This document shows positions 41,271-50,174 of a stretch of 64,000 nt of DNA, one piece after another (the stretch's first letter is position 1; every line of letters begins with the position of its first letter). The DNA is from Streptomyces sp. NBC_00620 (GTDB lineage: Bacteria; Actinomycetota; Actinomycetes; Streptomycetales; Streptomycetaceae): positions 868,001 to 932,000 of the forward strand of contig NZ_JAPENY010000002.1 of assembly GCF_026341825.1 (NCBI RefSeq), read 5' to 3'. The notes beneath the pieces were generated by a model. That model made no database searches. It worked only from the letters and a program-made list of their open reading frames with translations, and was not told the origin of the DNA. The translations under genes and the position numbers were made by a program.

Positions 41271-41767
41271 GCCTTGAGCCGCTCGTACGCCGCCAGGCCG
41301 TCCGGGACCCAGGTCCAGTCGGTGAGGTGGCGCTCCACCTCGTCCTCGGGGAGGAACCGGTGCCAGGCGACCTCTTCGACCTGCGGGTCGACCGGGAGCT
41401 CGCAGCGGACCTCGTGGACGGAGGACCACCAGCTCTGGCCGGCCCCGTTGTCGTACAGGAACTTGAAGAGGGGAACGGGCTGGGGGAGCCCGGAGACGCC
41501 GAGTTCCTCCTCGGCCTCCCGCAGGGCCGCGTCGTCGTACGTCTCGCCCGCGCCGACGACTCCGCCGACGAACATGTCGTACAGGGAGGGGAACACCAGC
41601 TTGGTGGGCGTCCGGCGGTGGACGAAGATCCGGCCCTCGGCGTCTCGGGCCTGGATGAACACGCACCGGTGGCGCAGGCCGAGCGCGTATGCCCGACCGC
41701 GCGGGGACTGCCCGATGACCTGGTCGTTCTCGTCCACGATGTCGAGGATCTCGTCGGCGGCACTCAT
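41252..41767 (-). CDS. Nudix hydrolase
   Basis: A 171-residue protein with a full Nudix box, GGVVGAGETYDDAALREAEEELGV (about residues 67-90), which binds Mg2+ and cleaves nucleoside-diphosphate-linked substrates. The N-terminal part (ILDIVDENDQVIGQSPRGRAYALGLRHRCVFIQ) resembles isopentenyl-diphosphate-isomerase-like Nudix proteins. The exact substrate is unknown. ATG 41767 is preferred to 41779. Its end overlaps the convergent gene by 19 bases. It runs 42 bases after a DMT transporter gene on the same strand. Confidence 0.9.
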   Translation of the reverse strand: MSAADEILDIVDENDQVIGQSPRGRAYALGLRHRCVFIQARDAEGRIFVHRRTPTKLVFPSLYDMFVGGVVGAGETYDDAALREAEEELGVSGLPQPVPLFKFLYDNGAGQSWWSSVHEVRCELPVDPQVEEVAWHRFLPEDEVERHLTDWTWVPDGLAAYERLKAYRSLS

Positions 41768-41809
41768 GACCCCATCCAAGCAGGGCCGAGCCGGACGAGC
41801 GGACCGTCC

Positions 41810-42703
41810 TCAGTGCGGCTGAAGGTCCAGCGTCGGCTTCGTCGCAGACGTCCCGCGGGGCATCGCCGGATGCAGCCCGAGCAGCACGATGCCCACCACG
41901 ACGGCCGCGAGCCCCGCCGCCTCCCAGGCGAGCGCCCCGGCGTCCGTACGCAACTGGTCCCCGAGGAACCCGACCCCGCAGACGATCCCGGCCAGCGGCT
42001 GCGCCGCGGTGAGCGCGGGCAGCGACATCCTCAGCGGCGCGGTCTCGAAGGCGCTCTGCACAAGCACCAGGCCCGTCACGCCGAGGACGAGAACCGCGTA
42101 CGGCTGCCAGCCGGTGAGCAGCTCCGCCCAGCCGCCCTCGCCGAACCGCTGCCCGCTGACCCGGGTGAGCGCGTCCTGGACGCCGTACAGCAGACCCGCT
42201 GCCAGGGAGAGCAGCACGGGCATGGAGCTGAGCCGGGTCCGCTTCGCGTACGCGGTGAGCAGCAGCGCGAGCCCCACCATGACCCCGATGATCAGCCAGT
42301 GCCGCAGGGGATCGCTGATGGCGTCCCCGCCCTCCGGCTGTCCGGCGACGATGAACGCGCTGACCCCGCCCGCGAGCAGCAGGAGCCCGGCCCAGCCCTG
42401 CCGGCCCAGCGGCTGCTTGGTCTGATGGCGGGAGAGCGCGAGCGCGAAGAGCAGGTTCGTCGCGAGCAGGGGTTCCACCAGGGAGATCTCGCCCTTGCCC
42501 AGGGCGATCGCGCCGAGGACCATGCCGCACACCATGAGGCCGATGCCGCCCAGCCACCGGGGCACCCGGACGAGGTCGAGCAGCAGGCGGGGGGAGAGGA
42601 AGTCGCTCAGGGGGGCGTGCGAGGCGGCGTTCTGCTGGAGCACGAAGCCGAAGCCCAGACAACAGGCCGCGCTCACAGAGAGGACCAGAACGAGAACCGA
42701 CAC
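41810..42703 (-). CDS. DMT-superfamily transporter
   Basis: A 297-residue membrane protein with about nine or ten helices. The first starts SVSVLVLVLSVSAACCLGFGFVLQQNAA, and later spans include LLDLVRVPRWLGGIGLMVCGM and the GEISLVEPLLATNLLFALALSR segment typical of this DMT subgroup. The GTG at 42703 is chosen because GAGG stands eight bases upstream; the longer frame has no ribosome site. The substrate is unknown. It is probably co-transcribed with the downstream Nudix gene. Confidence 0.85.
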   Translation of the reverse strand: MSVLVLVLSVSAACCLGFGFVLQQNAASHAPLSDFLSPRLLLDLVRVPRWLGGIGLMVCGMVLGAIALGKGEISLVEPLLATNLLFALALSRHQTKQPLGRQGWAGLLLLAGGVSAFIVAGQPEGGDAISDPLRHWLIIGVMVGLALLLTAYAKRTRLSSMPVLLSLAAGLLYGVQDALTRVSGQRFGEGGWAELLTGWQPYAVLVLGVTGLVLVQSAFETAPLRMSLPALTAAQPLAGIVCGVGFLGDQLRTDAGALAWEAAGLAAVVVGIVLLGLHPAMPRGTSATKPTLDLQPH

Positions 42704-43021
42704 GCTGTGTACCTCGATACATCGGGAGTCAGTGCGGGCCACGGGTGCGTATCGCGCCGACTGTAGTGCCACGGGCCGGGGCCTGCCCCGACAGTACCCG
42801 GATCCGGGCAGTTGACTCGGTCACTCTTCTTGCCGAAGGATCTGACCGATCAGTAACAACGAGTGGTCGAGCACCATCGGCGACCACCGCCTTCCACACC
42901 ACAAATGTCTCATCAACCAGCGACGAAGCCGATCGGTTCGTGACGAACCTCATGACCATTCTCATGGGGAACTCCATGCCCGAACCCATCCGGCCAGTCG
43001 GATTGCCGAGAGGACGGGCCC
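42704..43021. other. Divergent intergenic region, 318 bases
   Basis: Promoter region between the DMT transporter (minus) and the FAD dehydrogenase (plus). The part from about 42840 to 43000 is relatively AT-rich for this genome and includes ctgaccgatcagtaacaac and gaacctcatgaccattctca, but I find no clear palindrome or small gene. Minus- and plus-strand frames through it have no ribosome site. Confidence 0.4.
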
Positions 43022-44677
43022 ATGGCCTACGACGCAGATGTGATCGTGATCGGAGCGGGCCTCGCGGGGCTCGCAGCGACCGCGGAGCTCGTGGACGCCG
43101 GGCGCAAGGTGATCCTCCTCGACCAGGAGCCCGAGCAGTCGATCGGTGGCCAGGCGCACTGGTCCTTCGGCGGGCTCTTCTTCGTGAACTCGCCCGAGCA
43201 GCGCCGCCTGCGGATCAAGGACAGCCATGCGCTGGCCCTCCAGGACTGGATGGGAACGGCCGGTTTCGACCGTGCCGAGGACCACTGGCCGCGTCAGTGG
43301 GCCGAGGCCTACGTCGACTTCGCGGCCGGCGAGAAGCGCTCCTGGCTGCACCAGCAGGGCGTCCGCTTCTTCCCCGTGGTGGGCTGGGCCGAGCGCGGCG
43401 GGTACGACGCCAACGGGCACGGGAACTCGGTGCCCCGCTTCCACATCACCTGGGGGACGGGCCCCGGCCTGGTCGCGCCCTTCGAGCGGCGCGTGCGGGC
43501 CGGCGTCGCCCGCGGCCTCGTCCAGCTGAAGTTCCGCCACCGCGTCACCGGTCTGTCCCGCAGCGCGGGCTCCGTCGACACCGTCACCGGCGAGATCCTG
43601 GAGCCGTCCGGCATCGAGCGCGGCCAGGCGAGCAGCCGCACGGTCAGCGGCGCCTTCGAGCTCAAGGCCCAGGCGGTGATCGTCACCTCCGGAGGTATCG
43701 GCGGCAACCACGACCTCGTGCGCGCCAACTGGCCCGAGCGGCTCGGCAACCCGCCGGAGCGGATGATCGCCGGTGTGCCCGCGCACGTCGACGGCAAGAT
43801 GCTCGCGATCGCCGAGGAGACGGGCGCCCGCCTCATCAACCGCGACCGCATGTGGCACTACACCGAGGGCATCCGGAACTGGAACCCGATCTGGGAGAAC
43901 CACGGCATCCGCATCCTGCCCGGCCCGTCCTCGCTCTGGCTCGACGCCCGCGGCAAGCGGCTGCCGGTGCCGCTCTTCCCCGGCTTCGACACGCTCGGCA
44001 CCCTCGAACACATCATGAAGACCGGGTACGACTACACCTGGTTCGTGCTCGACCAGAAGATCATCGGCAAGGAGTTCGCGCTCTCGGGCTCGGAGCAGAA
44101 CCCCGACCTCACCGGCAAGTCCATCAAGGACGTCATCGGGCGGGCGCGCGCCGATGTGCCCGGTCCGGTCAAGGCGTTCATGGACAACGGCGTGGACTTC
44201 GTCGTCGAGAAGGACCTGGGCGCGCTCGTGCGCGGCATGAACGCGATCACCAAGGAGTCGCTCATCGACGAGGCCGCGCTGCGCCACGAGATCGTCTCGC
44301 GCGACCGGGAGGTCGCGAACCCCTTCACCAAGGATCTCCAGGTGATGTCGATCCGCGGCGCCCGCAACTACCTCGGCGACAAGCTGATCCGTACGGCGAC
44401 CCCGCACCGCATCCTCGACCCCAAGGCCGGTCCGCTGATCGCGGTCCGCCTCAACATCCTCACCCGCAAGACCCTCGGCGGCCTGGAGACGGACCTCTCC
44501 TCGCGGGTGCTGACCGAGGGCGGGGACCCGCTGGAGGGCGTGTACGCGGCGGGGGAGGCCGCAGGGTTCGGCGGCGGCGGAGTCCATGGCTACCGCTCCC
44601 TCGAAGGCACGTTCCTCGGCGGCTGCCTGTTCTCCGGGCGCGCGGCGGGCAGGGCGGCGGCCAAGGCGGTGAACTGA
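43022..44677 (+). CDS. FAD-binding dehydrogenase (3-ketosteroid dehydrogenase/fumarate reductase-like)
   Basis: A 551-residue flavoprotein. The FAD Rossmann motif starts at residue 5 (VIVIGAGLAGLAATAELVDAG), and QSIGGQAHWSFGGLFFVNSPEQRRLRIKDS follows. The second FAD motif near the C-terminus is LEGVYAAGEAAGFGGGGVHGYRSLEGTFLGGCLFSGRAAG. It belongs to the fumarate-reductase/KstD-like family annotated simply as FAD-binding dehydrogenase in Streptomyces. The substrate is not known and no steroid genes are nearby. GAGAGGAC precedes the ATG. Confidence 0.9.
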   Translation: MAYDADVIVIGAGLAGLAATAELVDAGRKVILLDQEPEQSIGGQAHWSFGGLFFVNSPEQRRLRIKDSHALALQDWMGTAGFDRAEDHWPRQWAEAYVDFAAGEKRSWLHQQGVRFFPVVGWAERGGYDANGHGNSVPRFHITWGTGPGLVAPFERRVRAGVARGLVQLKFRHRVTGLSRSAGSVDTVTGEILEPSGIERGQASSRTVSGAFELKAQAVIVTSGGIGGNHDLVRANWPERLGNPPERMIAGVPAHVDGKMLAIAEETGARLINRDRMWHYTEGIRNWNPIWENHGIRILPGPSSLWLDARGKRLPVPLFPGFDTLGTLEHIMKTGYDYTWFVLDQKIIGKEFALSGSEQNPDLTGKSIKDVIGRARADVPGPVKAFMDNGVDFVVEKDLGALVRGMNAITKESLIDEAALRHEIVSRDREVANPFTKDLQVMSIRGARNYLGDKLIRTATPHRILDPKAGPLIAVRLNILTRKTLGGLETDLSSRVLTEGGDPLEGVYAAGEAAGFGGGGVHGYRSLEGTFLGGCLFSGRAAGRAAAKAVN

Positions 44678-44850
44678 CCTGACCCCGGCCCGTGCGGTGG
44701 ACGGGAGCGGGCCGTGGGATCAACACCCCGGCCCGCAAGGGCGGTTGAAACGTGTACTGAGTCCAGCGGCACTTGACGGGAACCTGTGGCTCCGGCTTTG
44801 CTGTGCGTGATCAGTCCCTGACAAACCGCGCCCAGTGAGGAAACGCCGCG

Positions 44851-45801
44851 GTGTCGCCACCCCCGCCACCCCTCGGCCGCGGTCGCAAGCGCGCGGCTCA
44901 GGCCTTCGACGCCGCGCTCGACGACGCCGAACTCGTTGCCGCGCGCGCCTCGTTGAACCAGGGGCGGTGGACAGCGGTCCGCGCGCTGCTCGCCGGGACC
45001 GGCGACGACTGGGACCGCCGGGGCCATCGCGTCACCGTTCTCGCGCAGGAGCCCGCCGCCCTCGCCTGGGCCCGCGACTGGCAGCTCGCCGAACCCGAGT
45101 CCGGCGACGCGGCCGTGCTTTTCGGCTGTGCCACCGTGCAGCAGGCACTGAAGGGGAAGGAGCGCCCGGAGCGCGCCCGCGAGGCCTGCCACACGGCCGC
45201 GGCGCTGGTGCCCGCCGATCCCACGCCCTGGCTCGGCCTGCTCCTGCTTGAGCGCTCCCTCGGCGGCGAGGAGGACGTGGTCCGGCTCTTCGACGAGGTG
45301 CGCCACCGCTACGCCGATCACCACCACGCCCACCACCTGATGGTCGCGCGGCTCGCCGAACGCGGCGCCAAGTCGGGCCAGGACCCGCTGCACGAGGTGT
45401 ACGACTTCGCCAACTGGGCGGCCGAACAGGCCCCCGCCGACTCGCCGTTGGCCATCCTCCCGGTCGTCGCGCACGCCGAGCGCTACCGCGTGCTGGCCAA
45501 CGCCGGCATCGAGTCCCCCGACCCCGTCGCCTCGGAGCACTGGCTCGGGCGCCGGGCCCGCCAGGTCATGAAGGCCGCCTTCGACTGGTGGCTGGAGTGG
45601 GAGCGCGACGACCACCCGCGCCGCCATGTCGACCTCAACTTCCTTGCCCACGCCAAGTTCTGCGAGGGCCGGGCCGCCGAGGCCGCCGCCCTGTTCCACC
45701 GCATCGGTGAGCACGCCACTCCGGCGCCCTGGTCGTACCCGGACCGAGATCCCTACCTTGCCTTCCGCGCCGCACGCGACAGCGCGCTCGGCGCGGTCTG
45801 A
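44851..45801 (+). CDS. Conserved hypothetical protein, tetratricopeptide-like
   Basis: A 316-residue soluble, Ala- and Arg-rich helical protein. Repeating helical pairs such as LVAARASLNQGRWTAVRALLAG, VLFGCATVQQALKGKERPERAREACHTAAAL and DPTPWLGLLLLERSLGGEEDVVRLFDEV look like TPR or pentatricopeptide-type solenoids for protein binding. It has a run of histidines (YADHHHAHHLMVARL). The GTG at 44851 follows GAGGAAA. No specific family is recognised. A permease gene follows 52 bases downstream and might be co-transcribed. Confidence 0.72.
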   Translation: MSPPPPPLGRGRKRAAQAFDAALDDAELVAARASLNQGRWTAVRALLAGTGDDWDRRGHRVTVLAQEPAALAWARDWQLAEPESGDAAVLFGCATVQQALKGKERPERAREACHTAAALVPADPTPWLGLLLLERSLGGEEDVVRLFDEVRHRYADHHHAHHLMVARLAERGAKSGQDPLHEVYDFANWAAEQAPADSPLAILPVVAHAERYRVLANAGIESPDPVASEHWLGRRARQVMKAAFDWWLEWERDDHPRRHVDLNFLAHAKFCEGRAAEAAALFHRIGEHATPAPWSYPDRDPYLAFRAARDSALGAV

Positions 45802-45853
45802 ACGCCACCCCCCGAAAACCGGACATCCGAACATCCGAAAGGACAACCCCGCG

Positions 45854-47428
45854 ATGACGACGGGCAGTTCGAGTACGTCGAGCACATCGAGTACGGCCGG
45901 CACGGGCGGAACGGCCACCGCCGAGGCCGGCATCAGCACCTTCAAGGGCCAGGACCGCGCACTGCGCGCCGACCGGCTCGGCACGGGAGGACTGCTGCTG
46001 TCCGTCCTCGCGGCGACCGCACCGCTCATGGTGGTCGCGGGTGTCATGCCCACCACATTCGCGGTGATGGGCATCGTCGGGCAGCCGCTGCTCTTCGTCA
46101 TCCTCGGCGTGGTCCTGGTGCTCTTCAGCGTCGGGTACGCCGAGATGAGCCGCCACGTCCACAACGCGGGCGCCTTCTACGCGTACATCTCGCGCGGCCT
46201 CGGCGGTACCGCGGGGGCGGCCGCGGCGCTGGTCGCGCTGGTCGCCTACAACGCCCTGCAGGTCGGTATCTACGGCATCTTCGGCTTCGAGGTCTCCGGG
46301 CTGTTCGCCACCTACCTCGAACTCGAAATCGCCTGGTGGATACCGGCGTTGGTGGCGGTGCTCCTGGTCGGCGCGCTCGGCTGGCTGAAGATCGACGTCA
46401 ACGCGCGCCTGCTGGGCGTACTGCTGATCGTGGAGGTGGCTCTCGTCGTCGTCTTCGACCTCGCCGCCGTCGCCGACCCGGCGAAGGAGGGCCTGTCGCT
46501 GCACGCCTTCAACCCGGACACCCTCACCGGCGCCGGGGTCGGCACCGCGCTGTGCTTCTGCATCGCGGCCTTCCTCGGCTTCGAACAGGCCCCCGTGTAC
46601 GCCGAGGAGACCAGCAAGCCGCACATCCTGGTGCCGCGCGTGATGTTCTTCGCGGTCGGCGGAGTGGCCGTCTTCTTCGCGCTCAGCAGCTGGGCGTTCA
46701 CCATCGCGGCGGGCCCCTCCGGGATCGTCGGCGCGTCCCAGGAACAGGGGCCGGGCCTGCTGTTCTCCCTCACCGAGTCGCGGCTCGGCGGCACCTTCAC
46801 GGACGTACTGCACGTCCTGTTCGTGACCGGCATGTTCGCGGCCATGCTCAGCTTCCACAACGTCGTCGCGCGGTACACCTTCGCCATGGGCCGGGAGGGA
46901 CTGCTGCCGTCCGCCTTCGGCCGGACCACGGGCACCAGCGGCGCCCCCGGCACCGGCTCGCTGCTCCAGACCGCCGTGTCCCTGGTCGTCGTGATCGGCT
47001 TCGCCATCGCCGACGACAAGCCGATTGGTGACCCGACCGCGCCCGTGCTGCAGCTGTTCACCTGGGGCGGCAACATCGGCGCGCTCGGCGTGATCCTGCT
47101 GATGGCGGCAGCCTCGCTGTCCGTCATCGTCTTCTTCGCCCGCCGCGGCTCCGCGCGGGCCCAGGCCTGGCGCCTCGCCACGGCGGCGGTCGCGGGCACC
47201 GCCCTGCTCATCATCGCGGTCTACACGGTCAAGGACTTCGACGTCCTGGTCGGGGCGGGCCCGGGCTCCTCGCTGAGCTGGCTGCTGCCGTCCATCGTCG
47301 GAGCGGCGCTGGTCGCCGGCCTGGTCCAGGGCCTGGTGCTGCGCTCCCGCAAGCCCGAGGCACACGCCCGGATCGGTCTCGGCAACGAAGCGTTCCAACT
47401 GGACAAGGCGGCGGAATCCGCTTCCTGA
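45854..47428 (+). CDS. APC-family amino-acid permease
   Basis: A 524-residue transporter with about 12 helices. The N-terminal 45 residues are cytoplasmic and Ser/Thr/Gly-rich (SSSTSSTSSTAGTGGTATAEAG). Family landmarks are GYAEMSRHVHNAGAFYAYISRGLGG and FLGFEQAPVYAEETSKPHILVPRV. It imports or exchanges amino acids or amines; specificity is unknown. ATG 45854 follows AAGGAC; the much longer upstream frame belongs to the previous gene's strand region. A terminator-like hairpin lies 48 bases after the stop. Confidence 0.9.
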   Translation: MTTGSSSTSSTSSTAGTGGTATAEAGISTFKGQDRALRADRLGTGGLLLSVLAATAPLMVVAGVMPTTFAVMGIVGQPLLFVILGVVLVLFSVGYAEMSRHVHNAGAFYAYISRGLGGTAGAAAALVALVAYNALQVGIYGIFGFEVSGLFATYLELEIAWWIPALVAVLLVGALGWLKIDVNARLLGVLLIVEVALVVVFDLAAVADPAKEGLSLHAFNPDTLTGAGVGTALCFCIAAFLGFEQAPVYAEETSKPHILVPRVMFFAVGGVAVFFALSSWAFTIAAGPSGIVGASQEQGPGLLFSLTESRLGGTFTDVLHVLFVTGMFAAMLSFHNVVARYTFAMGREGLLPSAFGRTTGTSGAPGTGSLLQTAVSLVVVIGFAIADDKPIGDPTAPVLQLFTWGGNIGALGVILLMAAASLSVIVFFARRGSARAQAWRLATAAVAGTALLIIAVYTVKDFDVLVGAGPGSSLSWLLPSIVGAALVAGLVQGLVLRSRKPEAHARIGLGNEAFQLDKAAESAS

Positions 47429-47476
47429 ACGGCGCGCTTCCTCAACGGTGAGTAATAAGTGGTTACGGAATTCTGA

Positions 47477-47520
47477 CGAGCACCCGCCGCCCCTGGCCCT
47501 TTGGGGGTCGCGGGTGCTCG
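47477..47520 (+). terminator. Terminator hairpin after the permease gene
   Basis: Perfect 11-base arms (cgagcacccgc at 47477-47487 and gcgggtgctcg at 47510-47520) surround a 22-base loop, ending ten bases before the GTG of the next gene. It probably separates the permease from the Mo-enzyme unit. Confidence 0.7.
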
Positions 47521-47529
47521 AATCAATAG

Positions 47530-48303
47530 GTGAACTCTGAACATCCCGACGAGCGGGAGCCGGAACGACCGCGAGCCCGGGAACCGGAACACCCCGAGGA
47601 GCGCGGAGCGCCGGTCGGCCGCCGGGTGTTCCTCGGCACACTCGGACTCGGCGCGCTAGGCGTGCTGGCCGCCCCCACCCTCCAGCGCGGCCTCGAGTCC
47701 TTCCTCGCCGGCGCGTCCGACAAGGACCCCACCGGACTGACGGGCCTCCTCCCCAACGGCGGCGGCTTCCGCTACTACTCGGTGGCGTCGTCCGTCCCGC
47801 ACAAGGACGCGACGGACTACCGCCTCACCGTCGACGGCCTGGTCGACCACCCCGCCTCGTACACCCTCGCCGAACTGAAGGCCCTGCCGCAGACCCGCCT
47901 CGTGCACGACGTCCAGTGCGTCACCGGCTGGCGGGTGCCGGGCACCCCCTTCGAGGGGGTCCGCCTGTCCGACCTCCTGGACGCCGCGGGAGTGCGCTCC
48001 ACGGCCGGGGCGATCCGCTTCACCTGCTTCGACGGCATGTACACGGAGAGCCTCACCCTCGAACAGGCCCGGCGCCCCGACGTCCTGGTCGCCCACCGCA
48101 TGCAGGACAAGGCCCTCGGCCACAGCCACGGCGGCCCCGTCCGCCTCTACGTCGCCCCCATGTACTTCTACAAGTCCGCCAAGTGGCTCTCCGGCATCAC
48201 CGTCACCGAGGACGTCCGCCCGGGCTACTGGGAGGAACGGGGCTACGACGTGGACGCCTGGGTCGGCCGCTCGAACGGACGCGACGATGAACCTACGAGT
48301 TGA
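47530..48303 (+). CDS. Tat-exported molybdopterin (sulfite oxidase-fold) oxidoreductase
   Basis: A 257-residue protein with an acidic N-terminus and a twin-arginine-type leader, VGRRVFLGTLGLGALGVLAA (about residues 29-50). The mature domain is the sulfite-oxidase/MsrP catalytic fold: the Mo-ligating Cys is in LVHDVQCVTGWRVPGTPFEGVRLSDLL, and GHSHGGPVRLYVAPMYFYKSAKWLSGI is the conserved C-terminal motif. It overlaps the cytochrome gene by 17 bases, so the two form one complex, like MsrP-MsrQ or related sulfite/methionine-sulfoxide reductases; which reaction it performs is unknown. Confidence 0.88.
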   Translation: MNSEHPDEREPERPRAREPEHPEERGAPVGRRVFLGTLGLGALGVLAAPTLQRGLESFLAGASDKDPTGLTGLLPNGGGFRYYSVASSVPHKDATDYRLTVDGLVDHPASYTLAELKALPQTRLVHDVQCVTGWRVPGTPFEGVRLSDLLDAAGVRSTAGAIRFTCFDGMYTESLTLEQARRPDVLVAHRMQDKALGHSHGGPVRLYVAPMYFYKSAKWLSGITVTEDVRPGYWEERGYDVDAWVGRSNGRDDEPTS

Positions 48304-48913
48304 CCACGCCCCGGCCCTCGCCTCCCGCGTACGGCGCTTCAGCCGCGCGGAGAGCTGGGTGCACCGGGTGACGGCCCTGCTCATGGGCGTGTGCGTGGTG
48401 ACCGCGGCATGCCTGTACGTCCCCCAACTCGCCGAGCTGGTCGGCCGCCGCGAGCTGGTGGTCCGCATCCACGAGTGGGCCGGACTCGCCCTGCCCGTGC
48501 CCGTCCTGGCGGGTCTCGCCTCCCGCGCCTTCCGCTCCGACCTGGGCCGGCTGAACCGCTTCGGCCCGCACGACCGCGTCTGGCTGCGCGCCGCTCTGCG
48601 CCGCGACAAGCGGCACTCGGCCCGGCCCGCCGGCAAGTTCAACGCGGGCCAGAAGGTCTACGCGTCGTGGATCGCCGGGGCTTCGCTGGTGATGGTGGGC
48701 ACGGGGCTGATCATGTGGTTCACCCACCTCACCCCCTTGATGTGGCGCACGAGCGCGACGTTCGTCCACGATTGGCTCGCCCTGACGATCGGCATCGTCC
48801 TGGCCGGTCACATCGGCATGGCACTCGGCGATCCGGAGGCGCGGCGGGGCCTGCGGACGGGCTCGGTGAGCCGCGAGTGGGCGGAGCGCGAGCATTCGCT
48901 GTGGCGCCGCTGA
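48287..48913 (+). CDS. Membrane cytochrome b-type subunit
   Basis: A 208-residue membrane protein with four helices. Likely haem-ligand histidines are in SWVHRVTALLMG, RIHEWAGLALP, FVHDWLALTIG and VLAGHIGMAL, as in cytochrome b561/formate dehydrogenase gamma families. It starts inside the Mo-oxidoreductase gene (17-base overlap). It would pass electrons between the quinone pool and the exported Mo-enzyme. It is not of the larger NapC type, and no thioredoxin or further redox gene lies nearby. It abuts the minus-strand lipoprotein-like gene. Confidence 0.87.
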   Translation: MNLRVDHAPALASRVRRFSRAESWVHRVTALLMGVCVVTAACLYVPQLAELVGRRELVVRIHEWAGLALPVPVLAGLASRAFRSDLGRLNRFGPHDRVWLRAALRRDKRHSARPAGKFNAGQKVYASWIAGASLVMVGTGLIMWFTHLTPLMWRTSATFVHDWLALTIGIVLAGHIGMALGDPEARRGLRTGSVSREWAEREHSLWRR

Positions 48914-48915
48914 CC

Positions 48916-50028
48916 TCATGGGGCCGGTGAAGCCGAGCTGTTGCCGGTGGGTGCTTCCGGGCAGACGCTCGCGGGCGGGCCGGGGGACTCCTCCGGGTCA
49001 GGAGCCACGAGGGTGAAGGCGTTCTCCCTGGTCGCAGAGTCGCCGTACCGGACTGTCACGCTCACGGACTTCGGATACCGCCCCGTGGCCAGGCTCGGGG
49101 CGGCGATGCAGACGACCGCCCGGTCGCCCGACCCCGACACGAGCACCTGGCCGGTCTCCAGAAGCTCGCCGTCGATGAGGACGGCGGCGTTGTCCCGCAG
49201 TTCCCCGTGGTCGAAATAGGTGTCGTGGACCTCGATCGTGACGGCGTCGCCCGGCCGTGCCTCGGTGCGATCGACCACGTTCACCGCCGCGATCCCGAAG
49301 TCGCAGGCGTCCTTGCCGGGCGGTGAACTCGGCAACGGCACGGTGGCCGACGGGTGTTGTCGGTGGAACTCCAGGATCCCGCCCAGTACGGCGTACGCGG
49401 CGCGCTCCTTGCAGGTGCTGAGCCCACCCGCGGCGGCGGCGTGGTCCGAGGCCGCCGTGGCCCAGCTGCCGCCCTGACCCTGGACGGCGGCGCAGGCGTT
49501 GGCCAGGCCGCGGAGCACCTGCCAGCCGGCCTCTGCCGAGATGCTCCGCAGGGTGTCCCGGCAGTCGGAGGGGGTCATGCGGAGGGTGTCGTAGACGCTC
49601 TCGGGGTCGGGTGTGTTCCCGGCGTCGGGTGAGCGCGGGCCCGGCGGGAGCCAGGCGGGGGCGTCGATACGGACGCCACCGACGGGATTGCCAGGAGTAC
49701 TGGGAGCGCTGGGGGTGCCGGGGCTGCTTCCTGAGCCGCTGCCCCCACCGGATCCACCCGAATCACCGGATCCACCCGGTCCGTCCGATCCGCCCGACCC
49801 GCTCATCGTGCCGTTGTCGGGCGGCTGCCCGGTGGGCGTACCGGCGGCTGTCCCCCCGTCCGTCCCCCCGTCCGTCCCCCCACTCACTGTCCCGCCCGAC
49901 ACGCTCGTCCCGCCCCCGGAGGAGTCGTCCCGCCCGCCTCCGTGGTCTTCGCAGGCGAGCGCCGTCGTGATCGCCAGGGTGCCGGCCAGGCACACCCCCG
50001 CTATGCGCACTCCGAGCGAAGCCCCCAT
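48916..50028 (-). CDS. Secreted low-complexity protein, possible lipoprotein
   Basis: This 370-residue protein has a hydrophobic leader ending TALAC, an imperfect lipobox (Cys about residue 26), then a low-complexity Gly/Ser/Thr/Asp segment (about 30-125, SGGTDGGTDGGTAAGTPTG and GGSGDSGGSGGGSGSG) typical of wall-spanning linkers. The C-terminal domain begins around 135 (APAWLPPGPRSPDAGNTPD) and includes four or five cysteines and an Ig-like stretch (PGDAVTIEVHDTYFDHGELRDNAAVLIDG). I do not recognise the family. The start could be ATG 50028 or 50109; the former gives a normal leader. Confidence 0.65.
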   Translation of the reverse strand: MGASLGVRIAGVCLAGTLAITTALACEDHGGGRDDSSGGGTSVSGGTVSGGTDGGTDGGTAAGTPTGQPPDNGTMSGSGGSDGPGGSGDSGGSGGGSGSGSSPGTPSAPSTPGNPVGGVRIDAPAWLPPGPRSPDAGNTPDPESVYDTLRMTPSDCRDTLRSISAEAGWQVLRGLANACAAVQGQGGSWATAASDHAAAAGGLSTCKERAAYAVLGGILEFHRQHPSATVPLPSSPPGKDACDFGIAAVNVVDRTEARPGDAVTIEVHDTYFDHGELRDNAAVLIDGELLETGQVLVSGSGDRAVVCIAAPSLATGRYPKSVSVTVRYGDSATRENAFTLVAPDPEESPGPPASVCPEAPTGNSSASPAP

Positions 50029-50174
50029 GACACCCCCGATGCCATCGCCCCTGGGCGTCAGCGAGAGGCCGGTGGCCGCGGGCGGCCCCAGGGACAGGTC
50101 TCCCATCATGGGACCGTCGCCGCCCGGCGGGAAGTCGATTCCGCCAGGCAGCGACAGCAGTGGTCAGAGGTTGC

